A stretch of 64,000 bases of DNA from NCBI RefSeq assembly GCF_900130125.1, contig NZ_FQXY01000008.1, positions 512,301 to 576,300 on the forward strand. The letters are read 5' to 3'. This document shows, piece by piece, positions 26,832-36,090 of this stretch (positions are counted from its first letter, which is position 1; each line of letters starts with the position of its first letter). Made by a program: the position numbers and the translations under genes. The notes beneath the pieces are model-generated. The model saw only the letters and a program-made list of their open reading frames with translations. It was not told where the DNA came from and ran no database searches. The stretch comes from Bacteroides congonensis (lineage in GTDB: Bacteria; Bacteroidota; Bacteroidia; Bacteroidales; Bacteroidaceae).

Positions 26832-28496
26832 TTACATCATGGTCAATAATATCATCTGTCCCGTCAGAATACGGAGGAACATGGATAATGGATAAACGGT
26901 AGAATATCCTACCGCAGGGGCATCGCTTGATGTTATTTGATTGGAATAGGCCAATGCGGGCGGGTCGGTGTTACTACCGGCTATCAATCCCATCAGAGTA
27001 AAGTAGTTGACTTTGCAATACAACCTTGCGATAGCGCCAATAATAAGCAACGGAATGACCGTGATAAGGAAACCACAACCTACGTACAATAGTCCGTCAC
27101 CTTCAACAACCGTTTGCACGAAGTTGGCACCGGCATCTATACCGACACTGGCAAGGAAGAGTACAATACCGATTTCACGAAGCATCAAGTTGGCACTCAT
27201 TGTCGTGTAAGTCACCAGATGGAGTTTATGACCGAAACGTCCGATAAGAATAGCTACTACCAACGGACCACCGGCCAATCCTAATTTCAAAGGAGTCGGC
27301 ATACCGGGGAATGCAATAGGAAGACTACCCAAAAGGATACCTAAGAAAATACCAACAAAGATAGTCACAATATTCGGTGTATCCAGACGCTTCAACTGAT
27401 TACCCAGTACACCTGCCACACGTTCCACCGCATCTTGCTGACCTACCACCATCACGCGGTCACCCACTTGAAGAATCAGATTCGGGTCGGCAAACAAGTC
27501 CATACCAGAACGGTTGATACGAGTTACATTTACACCATACATACTGCGGAAGTGCATAGAACCCAACGTCTTTCCGTTGATTTCCGGTTTAGTAACCAGG
27601 ATACGGCGGGAAACCATCGGAAGGTCTTGTTTTTCCCAGTCTATGTTCACCTCTTTACCTATAAATACAGTAATAGAGGCAGCGTCATCTTCTGAGCAGA
27701 CGATAAACAACTGGTCGCCTACATTAAAAATGGTTTCATGGTTCGGAATACTTACGTGACCTTCGTGACGGATACGGGAGCAGACAAATTGGCGTCCCAG
27801 GAAATTTTTAACTTCCAACAATGTCTTTCCGTTGATAGACTCATTACGCACTTCAAGGCTCAACATGTGAGGCATTAAATGTGCGTCTCCGCTCTGCGTT
27901 TTCAGGCTTTCTTCTTCCTTCGTCATATTGACACGGAAGATGTAGCGGATAGCGATGATAGAACCGATGATACCTACCACACCGAGCGGATATGCGCAGG
28001 CATAACCCAGCGCAATCTGCGGGCCGTTGTAGCTCAACTGGTTCAGTGCCTCATTGGCGGCACCGAGTCCCGGAGTGTTCGTCACAGCTCCGTAGAGGAT
28101 ACCTACCATCATCGGCAGTTCTACACGACCGTTCCACAGGAAGTAAAGCCCCAGCGCAACGGCAATATTTAACACTACGATGCCTACAGCCAACAGGTTC
28201 AATGTCATCCCCCCCTTCTTGAAAGAAGAGAAGAAAGACGGCCCCACCTGAAGACCGATACAGAATACGAACAAAATCAATCCGAACTCACGGATGAAAT
28301 GTAGGATGTGTGTATCGGCCGTGAAGCCGAAATGTCCCATCAGGATGCCGGCAAACAAAACAAATGTGACGCCCAAAGATACTCCGAATATCTTTATCTT
28401 GCCGAGATACACGCCCGCTGCCACTACAAAAGCGTAGAGGAAAACGATATGTGCCACGGAACTGGGGTCCCACAATAAACTTTGTAACCAATCCAT
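26832..28496 (-). CDS. AAE-family transporter divergent from mutAB
   Basis: 554 residues, paralogue of 6085-7770 over its whole length: N-terminal helices, [16 protein letters not shown], two TrkA-C-like domains ([26 protein letters not shown]), and a second helix block with [12 protein letters not shown] and a terminal PLSMFLRIL. Inner-membrane exchanger of the AspT/YidE type. It has a minus-strand TAATTTTG box (28543-28536) and no riboswitch. It lies back to back with methylmalonyl-CoA mutase, the enzyme that consumes succinyl-CoA on the way to propionate, which supports a dicarboxylate such as succinate as substrate (inference). Confidence 0.88.
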   Translation of the reverse strand: MDWLQSLLWDPSSVAHIVFLYAFVVAAGVYLGKIKIFGVSLGVTFVLFAGILMGHFGFTADTHILHFIREFGLILFVFCIGLQVGPSFFSSFKKGGMTLNLLAVGIVVLNIAVALGLYFLWNGRVELPMMVGILYGAVTNTPGLGAANEALNQLSYNGPQIALGYACAYPLGVVGIIGSIIAIRYIFRVNMTKEEESLKTQSGDAHLMPHMLSLEVRNESINGKTLLEVKNFLGRQFVCSRIRHEGHVSIPNHETIFNVGDQLFIVCSEDDAASITVFIGKEVNIDWEKQDLPMVSRRILVTKPEINGKTLGSMHFRSMYGVNVTRINRSGMDLFADPNLILQVGDRVMVVGQQDAVERVAGVLGNQLKRLDTPNIVTIFVGIFLGILLGSLPIAFPGMPTPLKLGLAGGPLVVAILIGRFGHKLHLVTYTTMSANLMLREIGIVLFLASVGIDAGANFVQTVVEGDGLLYVGCGFLITVIPLLIIGAIARLYCKVNYFTLMGLIAGSNTDPPALAYSNQITSSDAPAVGYSTVYPLSMFLRILTGQMILLTMM

Positions 28497-28665
28497 AATA
28501 TAGCAGTTTTTATAATGTCTTTTTCAAAACGGGTGCAAAATTACTTATAACATTGATGTAAATCAAGTATTTCTCCTCTTTTATTTTCTAGATCAGATGT
28601 CCGACATTCTGCAAGCGGACTGTGCGAATTTTCTATAAAAAAGAGCTTTGTTTTAACTTATTAGT

Positions 28666-28673
28666 TATATTTG
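28666..28673 (+). promoter_or_regulatory. -7 promoter box of mutAB
   Basis: TATATTTG, matching TAnnTTTG, 80 bp before the mutA start. A TTTG lies upstream but with only 15 nt between, shorter than the usual 19-21, so the -33 element is uncertain. Confidence 0.5.
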
Positions 28674-28753
28674 CAAGTCGAACAACAGACATTTGGAAAG
28701 AGACAGATAAAAATAAAGACAATATTAATTCTTGTTTTAATTTTAGATAAACT

Positions 28754-30655
28754 ATGGCAGACAAAAAAGAAAAACTCTTCTCAGACTTTTCTCCTGTCTC
28801 CACCGAACAATGGATGGAGAAGGTTACAGCCGACTTGAAAGGTGCTGATTTTGAGAAGAAGCTCGTTTGGAAAACAAACGAAGGGTTCAAAGTGAAACCT
28901 TTCTACCGGATGGAAGACTTGGAAGGTTTGAAAACTACTGATGCACTTCCCGGAGAATTCCCTTATCTGAGAGGAACTAAAAAAGACAACAATGAGTGGC
29001 TGGTTCGCCAGGAAATCAAGGTGGAATGCCCTAAAGAAGCCAATGCGAAAGCACTGGATATTCTGAACAAGGGTGTTGACTCACTTTCTTTCCATGTGAA
29101 GGCGAAAGAACTCAGTGCGGAATATCTTGAGACTCTGTTGAATGATATTCAGGCTGAGTGTGTAGAGCTTAACTTCTCTACTTGCCAGGGACATGTTGTT
29201 GAACTGGCTAATCTGCTGGTAGCTTATTTCCAGAAGAAAGATTATGATGTGAAGAAACTGAAAGGTTCCATCAACTATGATTTCTTCAACAAGATGCTGA
29301 CCCGCGGTAAGGAAAAGGGCGATATGGTGCAAACTGCCAAAGCTCTGATTGAAGCTATCCAACCGCTTCCTTTCTATCGCGTATTGAATGTAAACGCTTT
29401 ATCCCTGAATAACGCAGGTGCTTATATTTCCCAGGAACTGGGGTATGCATTGGCTTGGGGTAATGAATACATGAACCAACTGACCGAGGCCGGTGTTCCT
29501 GCCGCTATCGTAGCCAAGAAAATCAAATTCAACTTCGGTATCAGTTCCAACTACTTCCTTGAAATTGCAAAATTCCGTGCCGCACGCCTGCTTTGGGCGA
29601 ATATCGTAGCTTCCTACAACCCTGAATGTGTGCGCGATTGCGATAACAAAGGTGCTAACGGTGAATGCCGTTGCGCAGCTAAAATGGCGGTTCATGCCGA
29701 AACTTCTACTTTCAATCTGACTTTGTTTGATGCACACGTGAACTTGCTTCGTACACAAACGGAAGCGATGAGTGCCGCATTAGGTGGTGTAGATTCTATG
29801 ACAGTGACTCCGTTTGACAAGACATACGAGACTCCGGATGAATTCTCCGAACGTCTTGCCCGTAACCAACAACTGCTGTTGAAAGAAGAGTCTCATTTTG
29901 ATAAAGTGATCGACCCGGCTGCCGGTTCATATTATATTGAAAACTTGACTGTATCTATCGCTAAGCAAGCCTGGGAATTGTTCTTGTCAGTAGAAGAAGC
30001 TGGTGGTTTCTATGCTGCATTGAAAGCGGGAACCGTTCAGGCTGCCGTGAACGAAAGTAATAAGGCTCGTCATAAAGCGGTGGCTCAGCGTCGTGAAGTG
30101 TTGTTGGGTACCAACCAGTTCCCGAACTTCAACGAGAAAGCAGGAGACAAGCAACCGGCAGAAGCGAAATGCTGCTGTGGCGGTGATTCTCATACTTGCG
30201 AAAAAGATGTGGATACATTAGTATTCGACCGTGCTGCCAGCGAATTTGAAGCACTCCGTCTTGAAACGGAAGCATCCGGTAAACGTCCGAAAGCATTCAT
30301 GTTGACTATCGGTAACCTGGCAATGCGTCAGGCACGTGCACAATATTCTTGCAACTTCTTGGCTTGTGCCGGCTATGAAGTGGTTGATAACCTCGGATTT
30401 GAAACAGTGGAAGCCGGAGTGGAAGCTGCTATGGCTGCGAAAGCTGACATTGTCGTTATCTGCTCCAGCGACGATGAATATGCGGAATATGCAATTCCTG
30501 CATTCAAGGCATTGAATGGTCGTGCCATGTTTATCGTTGCCGGTGCTCCTGCCTGCATGGACGAACTGAAGGCAGCGGGTATCGAAAACTTCATCCATGT
30601 CCGTGTCAACGTACTGGATACCTTGAAAGAGTTTAACGCCAAACTATTGAAGTAA
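28754..30655 (+). CDS. mutA: Methylmalonyl-CoA mutase small subunit
   Basis: 633 residues, the usual size. It forms the heterodimer with MutB that interconverts succinyl-CoA and methylmalonyl-CoA; the small chain is structural. The mutase-like TIM-barrel half includes [24 protein letters not shown] and [10 protein letters not shown], and the C-terminal cobalamin-domain-like half lacks the His ligand motif, as expected. Two Cys-rich stretches stand out: C-x3-C-x8-C-x-C near residues 293-308 and [14 protein letters not shown] near residues 471-484, in the linker between the halves. mutB follows 1 bp after the stop. Confidence 0.93.
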   Translation: MADKKEKLFSDFSPVSTEQWMEKVTADLKGADFEKKLVWKTNEGFKVKPFYRMEDLEGLKTTDALPGEFPYLRGTKKDNNEWLVRQEIKVECPKEANAKALDILNKGVDSLSFHVKAKELSAEYLETLLNDIQAECVELNFSTCQGHVVELANLLVAYFQKKDYDVKKLKGSINYDFFNKMLTRGKEKGDMVQTAKALIEAIQPLPFYRVLNVNALSLNNAGAYISQELGYALAWGNEYMNQLTEAGVPAAIVAKKIKFNFGISSNYFLEIAKFRAARLLWANIVASYNPECVRDCDNKGANGECRCAAKMAVHAETSTFNLTLFDAHVNLLRTQTEAMSAALGGVDSMTVTPFDKTYETPDEFSERLARNQQLLLKEESHFDKVIDPAAGSYYIENLTVSIAKQAWELFLSVEEAGGFYAALKAGTVQAAVNESNKARHKAVAQRREVLLGTNQFPNFNEKAGDKQPAEAKCCCGGDSHTCEKDVDTLVFDRAASEFEALRLETEASGKRPKAFMLTIGNLAMRQARAQYSCNFLACAGYEVVDNLGFETVEAGVEAAMAAKADIVVICSSDDEYAEYAIPAFKALNGRAMFIVAGAPACMDELKAAGIENFIHVRVNVLDTLKEFNAKLLK

Positions 30656-30656
30656 G

Positions 30657-32804
30657 ATGAGAAAAGATTTTAAAAACTTAGATATATATGCCGCATTTCA
30701 GCCTGCCAACGGTGCTGAATGGCAAAAGGCTAACGGTATCTCCGCTGACTGGAAAACACCGGAACACATTGAAGTGAAGCCTGTTTATACAAAAGAAGAC
30801 CTCGAAGGAATGGAACACCTCGGCTATGCTGCCGGACTTCCGCCTTATCTGCGTGGCCCGTATTCAGTAATGTACACGCTCCGTCCCTGGACTATTCGCC
30901 AGTATGCCGGATTCTCTACTGCCGAAGAATCAAATGCATTCTATCGCCGTAACCTGGCTTCCGGTCAGAAAGGTCTGTCGGTTGCATTCGACCTGGCTAC
31001 TCACCGCGGTTATGACCCCGACCACGAACGTGTTGTGGGTGATGTAGGCAAGGCAGGTGTATCTATCTGTTCCTTGGAAAACATGAAAGTACTGTTCGAC
31101 GGTATTCCTTTGAACAAGATGTCCGTGTCTATGACAATGAACGGTGCGGTGCTTCCGATTATGGCATTCTACATCAATGCCGGACTGGAACAAGGTGCCA
31201 AGTTGGAAGAAATGGCAGGTACTATCCAGAACGATATTCTGAAAGAATTCATGGTGCGTAACACCTATATTTATCCGCCTGCATTCTCAATGAAGATTAT
31301 TTCCGACATCTTTGAATATACTTCACAGAAGATGCCGAAGTTCAACTCTATCTCTATCTCCGGTTACCACATGCAGGAAGCAGGTGCTACGGCAGACATC
31401 GAGTTGGCTTACACACTGGCTGACGGTCTCGAATATCTTCGTGCCGGAACTGCCGCAGGCATTGATATCGATGCGTTTGCTCCGCGTCTGTCTTTCTTCT
31501 GGGCAATCGGTACAAATCACTTTATGGAAATCGCCAAGATGCGTGCCGCACGTATGTTGTGGGCAAAGATTGTGAAACAATTCAATCCGAAGAACCCGAA
31601 ATCACTGGCATTGCGTACTCACTCACAGACTTCCGGCTGGTCACTGACCGAACAAGACCCGTTCAACAATGTGGGACGTACTTGTATCGAAGCAATGGCC
31701 GCCGCTTTGGGACATACACAATCCCTGCATACCAATGCACTGGATGAGGCTATCGCCCTGCCGACGGACTTCTCCGCACGTATTGCACGTAATACTCAGA
31801 TTTATATTCAGGAGGAAACTTACATTTGCAAGAACGTTGACCCATGGGGTGGTTCTTATTATGTAGAATCTCTGACTAACGAACTGGCACACAAGGCCTG
31901 GGAACTTATCGAGGAAGTAGAAAAACTGGGTGGTATGGCGAAAGCTATCGAAACCGGTATTCCTAAGATGCGTATCGAAGAAGCTGCCGCACGTACACAG
32001 GCCCGTATCGACAGCGGTCAGCAGACTATTGTCGGCGTGAACAAGTATCGTTTGGAAAAAGAAGCTCCGATTGACATTCTTGAGATTGATAATACAGCGG
32101 TTCGTCTTGAACAGATTGAAAACCTGAACCGTTTGAAAGAAGGACGCAATCAGGCAGAGGTGGACAAGGCATTGGCTGCTATTACCGAATGTGTGAAGAC
32201 CGGCAAGGGTAACTTGTTGGAACTGGCTGTGGAAGCGGCTCATGTCCGCGCTACATTGGGTGAGATTTCATCTGCTTGCGAACAGATTGTAGGACGTTAT
32301 AAAGCAATAATTAGAACTATATCAGGCGTGTATTCATCAGAAAGTAAAAACGACAGCGACTTCAAACGTGCTTGTGAACTGGCTGAGAAGTTTGCGAAGA
32401 AAGAGGGACGTCAACCTCGTATCATGGTTGCCAAAATGGGACAGGACGGTCACGACCGCGGTGCTAAAGTGGTAGCGACCGGTTATGCGGATTGTGGTTT
32501 CGATGTGGATATGGGACCTCTGTTCCAGACTCCTGCGGAAGCAGCTCGCGAAGCGGTAGAAAACGACGTTCATGTAGTAGGTGTTTCTTCACTGGCTGCC
32601 GGACACAAGACATTGGTTCCGCAGATTATTGAAGAGTTGAAGAAACTGGGTCGTGAAGACATTGTGGTGATTGCCGGTGGTGTTATCCCTGCACAAGATT
32701 ATGATTTCTTGTATAAGGCAGGTGTAGCCGCTATCTTCGGCCCGGGCACTCCGGTGGCGAAAGCTGCTTGTCAGATTTTGGAAATTCTTATGGATGAAGA
32801 ATAA
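30657..32804 (+). CDS. mutB: Methylmalonyl-CoA mutase large subunit, cobalamin-binding
   Basis: 715 residues. The catalytic barrel carries the family motifs [31 protein letters not shown] and [20 protein letters not shown]. The C-terminal cobalamin domain shows the base-off/His-on signature DGHDRGAKV near residue 596, then GVSSLAAGH and VIAGGVIP. It needs adenosylcobalamin, tying it to btuR and the btu loci of this window. In Bacteroides this step leads from succinate to propionate. A hairpin terminator follows at 32844-32870. Confidence 0.96.
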   Translation: MRKDFKNLDIYAAFQPANGAEWQKANGISADWKTPEHIEVKPVYTKEDLEGMEHLGYAAGLPPYLRGPYSVMYTLRPWTIRQYAGFSTAEESNAFYRRNLASGQKGLSVAFDLATHRGYDPDHERVVGDVGKAGVSICSLENMKVLFDGIPLNKMSVSMTMNGAVLPIMAFYINAGLEQGAKLEEMAGTIQNDILKEFMVRNTYIYPPAFSMKIISDIFEYTSQKMPKFNSISISGYHMQEAGATADIELAYTLADGLEYLRAGTAAGIDIDAFAPRLSFFWAIGTNHFMEIAKMRAARMLWAKIVKQFNPKNPKSLALRTHSQTSGWSLTEQDPFNNVGRTCIEAMAAALGHTQSLHTNALDEAIALPTDFSARIARNTQIYIQEETYICKNVDPWGGSYYVESLTNELAHKAWELIEEVEKLGGMAKAIETGIPKMRIEEAAARTQARIDSGQQTIVGVNKYRLEKEAPIDILEIDNTAVRLEQIENLNRLKEGRNQAEVDKALAAITECVKTGKGNLLELAVEAAHVRATLGEISSACEQIVGRYKAIIRTISGVYSSESKNDSDFKRACELAEKFAKKEGRQPRIMVAKMGQDGHDRGAKVVATGYADCGFDVDMGPLFQTPAEAAREAVENDVHVVGVSSLAAGHKTLVPQIIEELKKLGREDIVVIAGGVIPAQDYDFLYKAGVAAIFGPGTPVAKAACQILEILMDEE

Positions 32805-32843
32805 AGCAATCAACAGGTTGTATAAGCCGTAAAATGAGATTTT

Positions 32844-32870
32844 AAAAAGGGTCAGTTGCTGACCCTTTTT
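32844..32870 (+). terminator. Intrinsic terminator after mutAB
   Basis: Stem AAAAAGGGTCAG / CTGACCCTTTTT with a 3-nt loop TTG, continued by further Ts. Confidence 0.85.
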
Positions 32871-33010
32871 TTGTATTTTATTATTGAAATATCTCCTTTT
32901 GGGGATTTTATAAAAAGTACCTCAAATTTGATTTATTGAAAAAATATTCATAATATTGTCATCACTTTGTTAACTATATGGCCGTACCTTTGCGCGTAAA
33001 ATTCTAAACT

Positions 33011-33631
33011 ATGGTAGATTTCATGGATGATAAACAATTATTGGGGGAACTGAAAAGAGGCAATAATGCGGCTTTTGAGTTTCTGTTCAAGAGTTATTAT
33101 CCTCGTTTGCGAGGGTATGCTATTCGTTTTATTGAAGATGAAGAAACAATTCGCGATATTATTCAGGAGTGTTTCTTGCGATTTTGGGAACGTCGCGAAA
33201 TGTTATCTGCTGTTTCACTCACTTCTCTTCTTTTTTCTATGGTCCGTAACGGATGCCTGAATTATTTGAAACATCGCTCGATTGTTGAAAAGTACCGGGT
33301 GGAGTATCTGGCAAAGCTGGACGGAGAAGAAAGGCTCTACTACGCAGACTTTATGCAGGATGCGGAACATAAATTATTATACAATGAATTGCAGGAACAG
33401 ATTGCTCTTGTTCTCAATCAGTTGCCGGACAGGTCGCGTGAGATTTTTTTGTTAAGTCGTTTCAGGGGATTGAAGAACAGGGAAATCGCGGAAAAACTAC
33501 AAATATCCACTACGGCGGTCGAAAAACATATTGCAAGAGCTTTGCAGTATTTTTCCCGGCATTTCAGCGAACATTATCCGGTAGACCTATATATAGTGAT
33601 ATTGGCATGGCTGATGATGGAGCATAAGTGA
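33011..33631 (+). CDS. ECF-type RNA polymerase sigma factor
   Basis: 206 residues. Sigma-2 region with DEETIRDIIQECFLRFWERR near residues 45-65, sigma-4 region with LPDRSREIFLLSRFRGLKNR and EIAEKLQISTTAVEKHIARA near residues 140-180. It belongs to the Bacteroidales sigma-70 family paired with FecR anti-sigma factors at SusCD loci. The next gene is FecR. A TACCTTTG box at 32985-32992 suggests transcription by the housekeeping sigma. The start could also be the ATG at 33023. Confidence 0.93.
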   Translation: MVDFMDDKQLLGELKRGNNAAFEFLFKSYYPRLRGYAIRFIEDEETIRDIIQECFLRFWERREMLSAVSLTSLLFSMVRNGCLNYLKHRSIVEKYRVEYLAKLDGEERLYYADFMQDAEHKLLYNELQEQIALVLNQLPDRSREIFLLSRFRGLKNREIAEKLQISTTAVEKHIARALQYFSRHFSEHYPVDLYIVILAWLMMEHK

Positions 33632-33664
33632 TTAAGACGCTCTTTAAGCATATAAAGAATAAGA

Positions 33665-33685
33665 AGCAGGAAAGTTTTTTCTGCT
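33665..33685 (+). terminator. Hairpin in the first ECF promoter cassette
   Basis: Stem AGCAGGAAA / TTTTCTGCT (one G-T pair), 3-nt loop, followed by TTTTTTTG. It lies immediately above the candidate ECF promoter and resembles the hairpin at 35929-35955. Probably terminates the sigma transcript so that fecR is driven by its own promoter. Confidence 0.65.
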
Positions 33686-33697
33686 TTTTTTGTTTCG

Positions 33698-33739
33698 GGG
33701 GTTGGGTAAATGAAATATGGGTTGTTACATCTTATAGAA
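33698..33739 (+). promoter_or_regulatory. Candidate ECF sigma promoter before fecR
   Basis: GGGGTTGGG, 14 nt, GTTGTT, 4 nt, CTTATAGAA, ending 10 bp before the fecR ATG. The same three blocks with identical spacing recur at 35965-36006 before susC. Conservation between the two copies, against diverged flanks, is the evidence for a shared sigma-dependent promoter. Confidence 0.6.
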
Positions 33740-33749
33740 AGTGAATATA

Positions 33750-34733
33750 ATGAAGCAAGAAGAAAATATTCGGGAATTGGCTATTCAGTACTTTGAAGGA
33801 CGTATATCAAGAGCTGACGAAAGAACCCTGTTTGAAAGTCTCGAACAGGCGGAAGACGGCTATGGCAGATTCCGTCAGTGGGAGAAAGAATGGATGAACA
33901 ACCGGGTGTCCGATTCGCAGACCAATGCCGAATGGGAAGCATTGAAGCATAAGATATATACGCAGGAAGCTATTGTCCCATTATTGAAGAAACCGAAACT
34001 GAATATATGGAAGATAGCCCGTATCGCTGCTGTGGTAGCATTGATTGTCGGTTCTACACTGGGTATCCGGCAGGCTGTTTACCTGTTTGCACCGAAAACC
34101 TTCTTTGTCTGCGAGGCTCCGTTGGGGGATAAAAGTAAAGTACAGCTCTCGGATGGTACTATCGTATGGCTGAATTCAGGTTCCGTATTGAGATATTCGA
34201 ATCATTTCAATACTGCCGACCGGGTTGTGGAACTGGAAGGAGAGGGATATTTTGAAGTAACCAGGCAGAATGGAAAGAAATTTACGGTAAAAACACAGGA
34301 ATATGATGTGGTGGTGAAAGGTACAAAGTTTAATGTATCCGCCTACCCGGATGATTCTTATATAACGACTACCTTGCAGGAAGGAGTGGTAGAGTTGAAT
34401 TATAAGGAAGAACAAATACGGATGTCGCCGGGAGAATCCATTTCTTTGGATTTGCAGACAGGGCAGTTGAAGGGAAAGAAAGTCAATGCATGGCAGGCGA
34501 TGGCATGGGCGGAAGACAGAATCGAATATGATGACATCACATTGGGAGAGATGGTGAAGAAACTTTCCCGTCAGTACGATGTGCGTATTCAGTTGGGGTC
34601 GGAGAAGCTGGGTGACATGAAGTTCCGTGTTTCATTACGCAATAAAGAGACAATCGTGGATGTAATGGACGCGCTTAAAGAAATCATACCTATCAAAGTA
34701 GAATATAAGGAAAAGGATATATATATAAGATAA
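33750..34733 (+). CDS. FecR-type anti-sigma factor
   Basis: 327 residues from the ATG at 33750; the frame opens at a GTG three codons earlier. Cytoplasmic N-terminal region (residues 1-80) expected to hold the sigma factor, one membrane helix near residues 85-105 (IARIAAVVALIVGSTLGI), a periplasmic FecR beta domain (CEAPLGDKSKVQLSDGT, VVELEGEGYFEVT, YDVVVKGTKFNV) and a C-terminal DUF4974-type domain (LKEIIPIKVEY). It would pass the signal from the STN domain of SusC to the ECF sigma. Confidence 0.92.
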   Translation: MKQEENIRELAIQYFEGRISRADERTLFESLEQAEDGYGRFRQWEKEWMNNRVSDSQTNAEWEALKHKIYTQEAIVPLLKKPKLNIWKIARIAAVVALIVGSTLGIRQAVYLFAPKTFFVCEAPLGDKSKVQLSDGTIVWLNSGSVLRYSNHFNTADRVVELEGEGYFEVTRQNGKKFTVKTQEYDVVVKGTKFNVSAYPDDSYITTTLQEGVVELNYKEEQIRMSPGESISLDLQTGQLKGKKVNAWQAMAWAEDRIEYDDITLGEMVKKLSRQYDVRIQLGSEKLGDMKFRVSLRNKETIVDVMDALKEIIPIKVEYKEKDIYIR

Positions 34734-34765
34734 GAACTCAATGTTTAATTGTAAAGAAATCAAGT

Positions 34766-35914
34766 ATGAATATTACTCAAATAGGCAGATTGGGGATGCT
34801 GTTGATGATGGCATCTGTTGCAATCTCGTGTTCTGACCCTAATCCTTTAGATTCTTATACTCGTGTTCCATTTGAAAAGACGGAAACGGATGACGGAAAT
34901 AATGATGGTGACGGAGACGGTGCCGGCGGTTTGTTCGAGAAAGGAAACGGAACGGACAGCAAACCTTATGTGATTATGAATGGGACGCAGATTAAGAATA
35001 TGCGCAGTGTGCTGAAATCGGGAATAAAAGTTTATTTCCAATTGGGTGCTGACATTGATATGGCAGGTATTGATGACTGGCAATCGCTGAATGGCTCAGG
35101 GGATTTTCCTTATGAGATAGATTTTGACGGAGACAGCCATGTCATTAAAAACTTTAAATGCTCTGCCGGTGATTATCCGAGTTTCTTCGGAGTATTGTGC
35201 GGTGATTGTCGTAATGTAGGCTTTGTTGACGCTTCTGTATCGTCTACTCGGCAAGGCATTGGAATTATCACCGGTTATCTCGGACTTAAAGACAAGGGAA
35301 ATGGCAGTAAGACGGGAAGAATTGTGAATTGCTTTACGACCGGGGAAGTGACAGGTTCAGGTGCGGCAGGTGGAATAGCCGGCGTATTGGCAAATAGCTA
35401 TGATGGACAGGAAAGTTATATAAAGAACTGTTATTCAAGTGCAACCGTCAACGACCAAGCGGCAAGCGGCGGAAAAGCAGGTGGTATTGCCGGACGGAAA
35501 GTTGGTGTGGGTGGCTTTATTGAGAACTGCTATGCATACGGAGCAGTCAGTGCAACCAAAGGGGGCATAGGCGGTATTTTGGGACAAATCGACAAGAATT
35601 GTGATATTGCTATCAAGAACTGTGTAGCGTGGAGTAATCTGACCGGAACAGATGCTTCGTCAACCGTAGGGCGTATTGTCGGTGTCTCTGCTTCTTTGGG
35701 CAGCTATGAGAACTGTTATGCTTGTGAAAGCATCATACTGAAAGTGAACGGAGGTACGATTACCGCGTCAGATGAATCATCAGCCACAGGAACGACATTT
35801 CACGGAGTTGCAAAGACTGTCGATGAACTGGGAAATATTATCGTAGCTTGGAATCCGAATCTTTGGAAAAAAGGAATGGACGGTTACCCGGCATTCCAGT
35901 GGGCTGAGAAATGA
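34766..35914 (+). CDS. Lipoprotein with GLUG-type repeats, between fecR and susC
   Basis: 382 residues. Lipobox AISC near residue 22, then an Asp/Gly-rich linker (DDGNNDGDGDGAGG). Residues ~65-130 contain FQLGADIDMAGI and DFDGDSHVIKNF; residues ~130-330 hold about five GLUG-like units of the form GGIAGxL...SYIKNCYSSATV, GGIAGRK...FIENCYAYGAV, GGILGQI...AIKNCVAWSNL. These build a beta-helix, often on surface adhesins or glycan-contacting proteins. Its place between anti-sigma and SusC is unusual. Terminal PNLWKKGMDGYPAFQW is typical of this class. Confidence 0.85.
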   Translation: MNITQIGRLGMLLMMASVAISCSDPNPLDSYTRVPFEKTETDDGNNDGDGDGAGGLFEKGNGTDSKPYVIMNGTQIKNMRSVLKSGIKVYFQLGADIDMAGIDDWQSLNGSGDFPYEIDFDGDSHVIKNFKCSAGDYPSFFGVLCGDCRNVGFVDASVSSTRQGIGIITGYLGLKDKGNGSKTGRIVNCFTTGEVTGSGAAGGIAGVLANSYDGQESYIKNCYSSATVNDQAASGGKAGGIAGRKVGVGGFIENCYAYGAVSATKGGIGGILGQIDKNCDIAIKNCVAWSNLTGTDASSTVGRIVGVSASLGSYENCYACESIILKVNGGTITASDESSATGTTFHGVAKTVDELGNIIVAWNPNLWKKGMDGYPAFQWAEK

Positions 35915-35928
35915 GCACCGGTCGATAC

Positions 35929-35955
35929 AAAAAAGCAGATTATTTCTGCTTTTTT
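35929..35955 (+). terminator. Hairpin in the second ECF promoter cassette
   Basis: Stem AAAAAAGCAGA / TCTGCTTTTTT with a 5-nt loop, directly above the candidate ECF promoter of susC. The core AGCAGA...TCTGCT matches the hairpin at 33665-33685. Confidence 0.75.
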
Positions 35956-35964
35956 GTATTTATA

Positions 35965-36006
35965 GGGGTTGGGCAGATGGATGATGAGTTGTTTTATCTT
36001 ATAGAA
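35965..36006 (+). promoter_or_regulatory. Candidate ECF sigma promoter before susC
   Basis: GGGGTTGGG (35965-35973), 14 nt, GTTGTT (35988-35993), 4 nt, CTTATAGAA (35998-36006). Same blocks and spacing as before fecR. About 85 nt of leader precede the susC ATG. Confidence 0.6.
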
Positions 36007-36090
36007 GCGGTTCTGAGAAACACTACAATCGAATATATATATCCTTAAATATAAATCACTTTAAATTGTAACAACTTAATTGATAAAATT

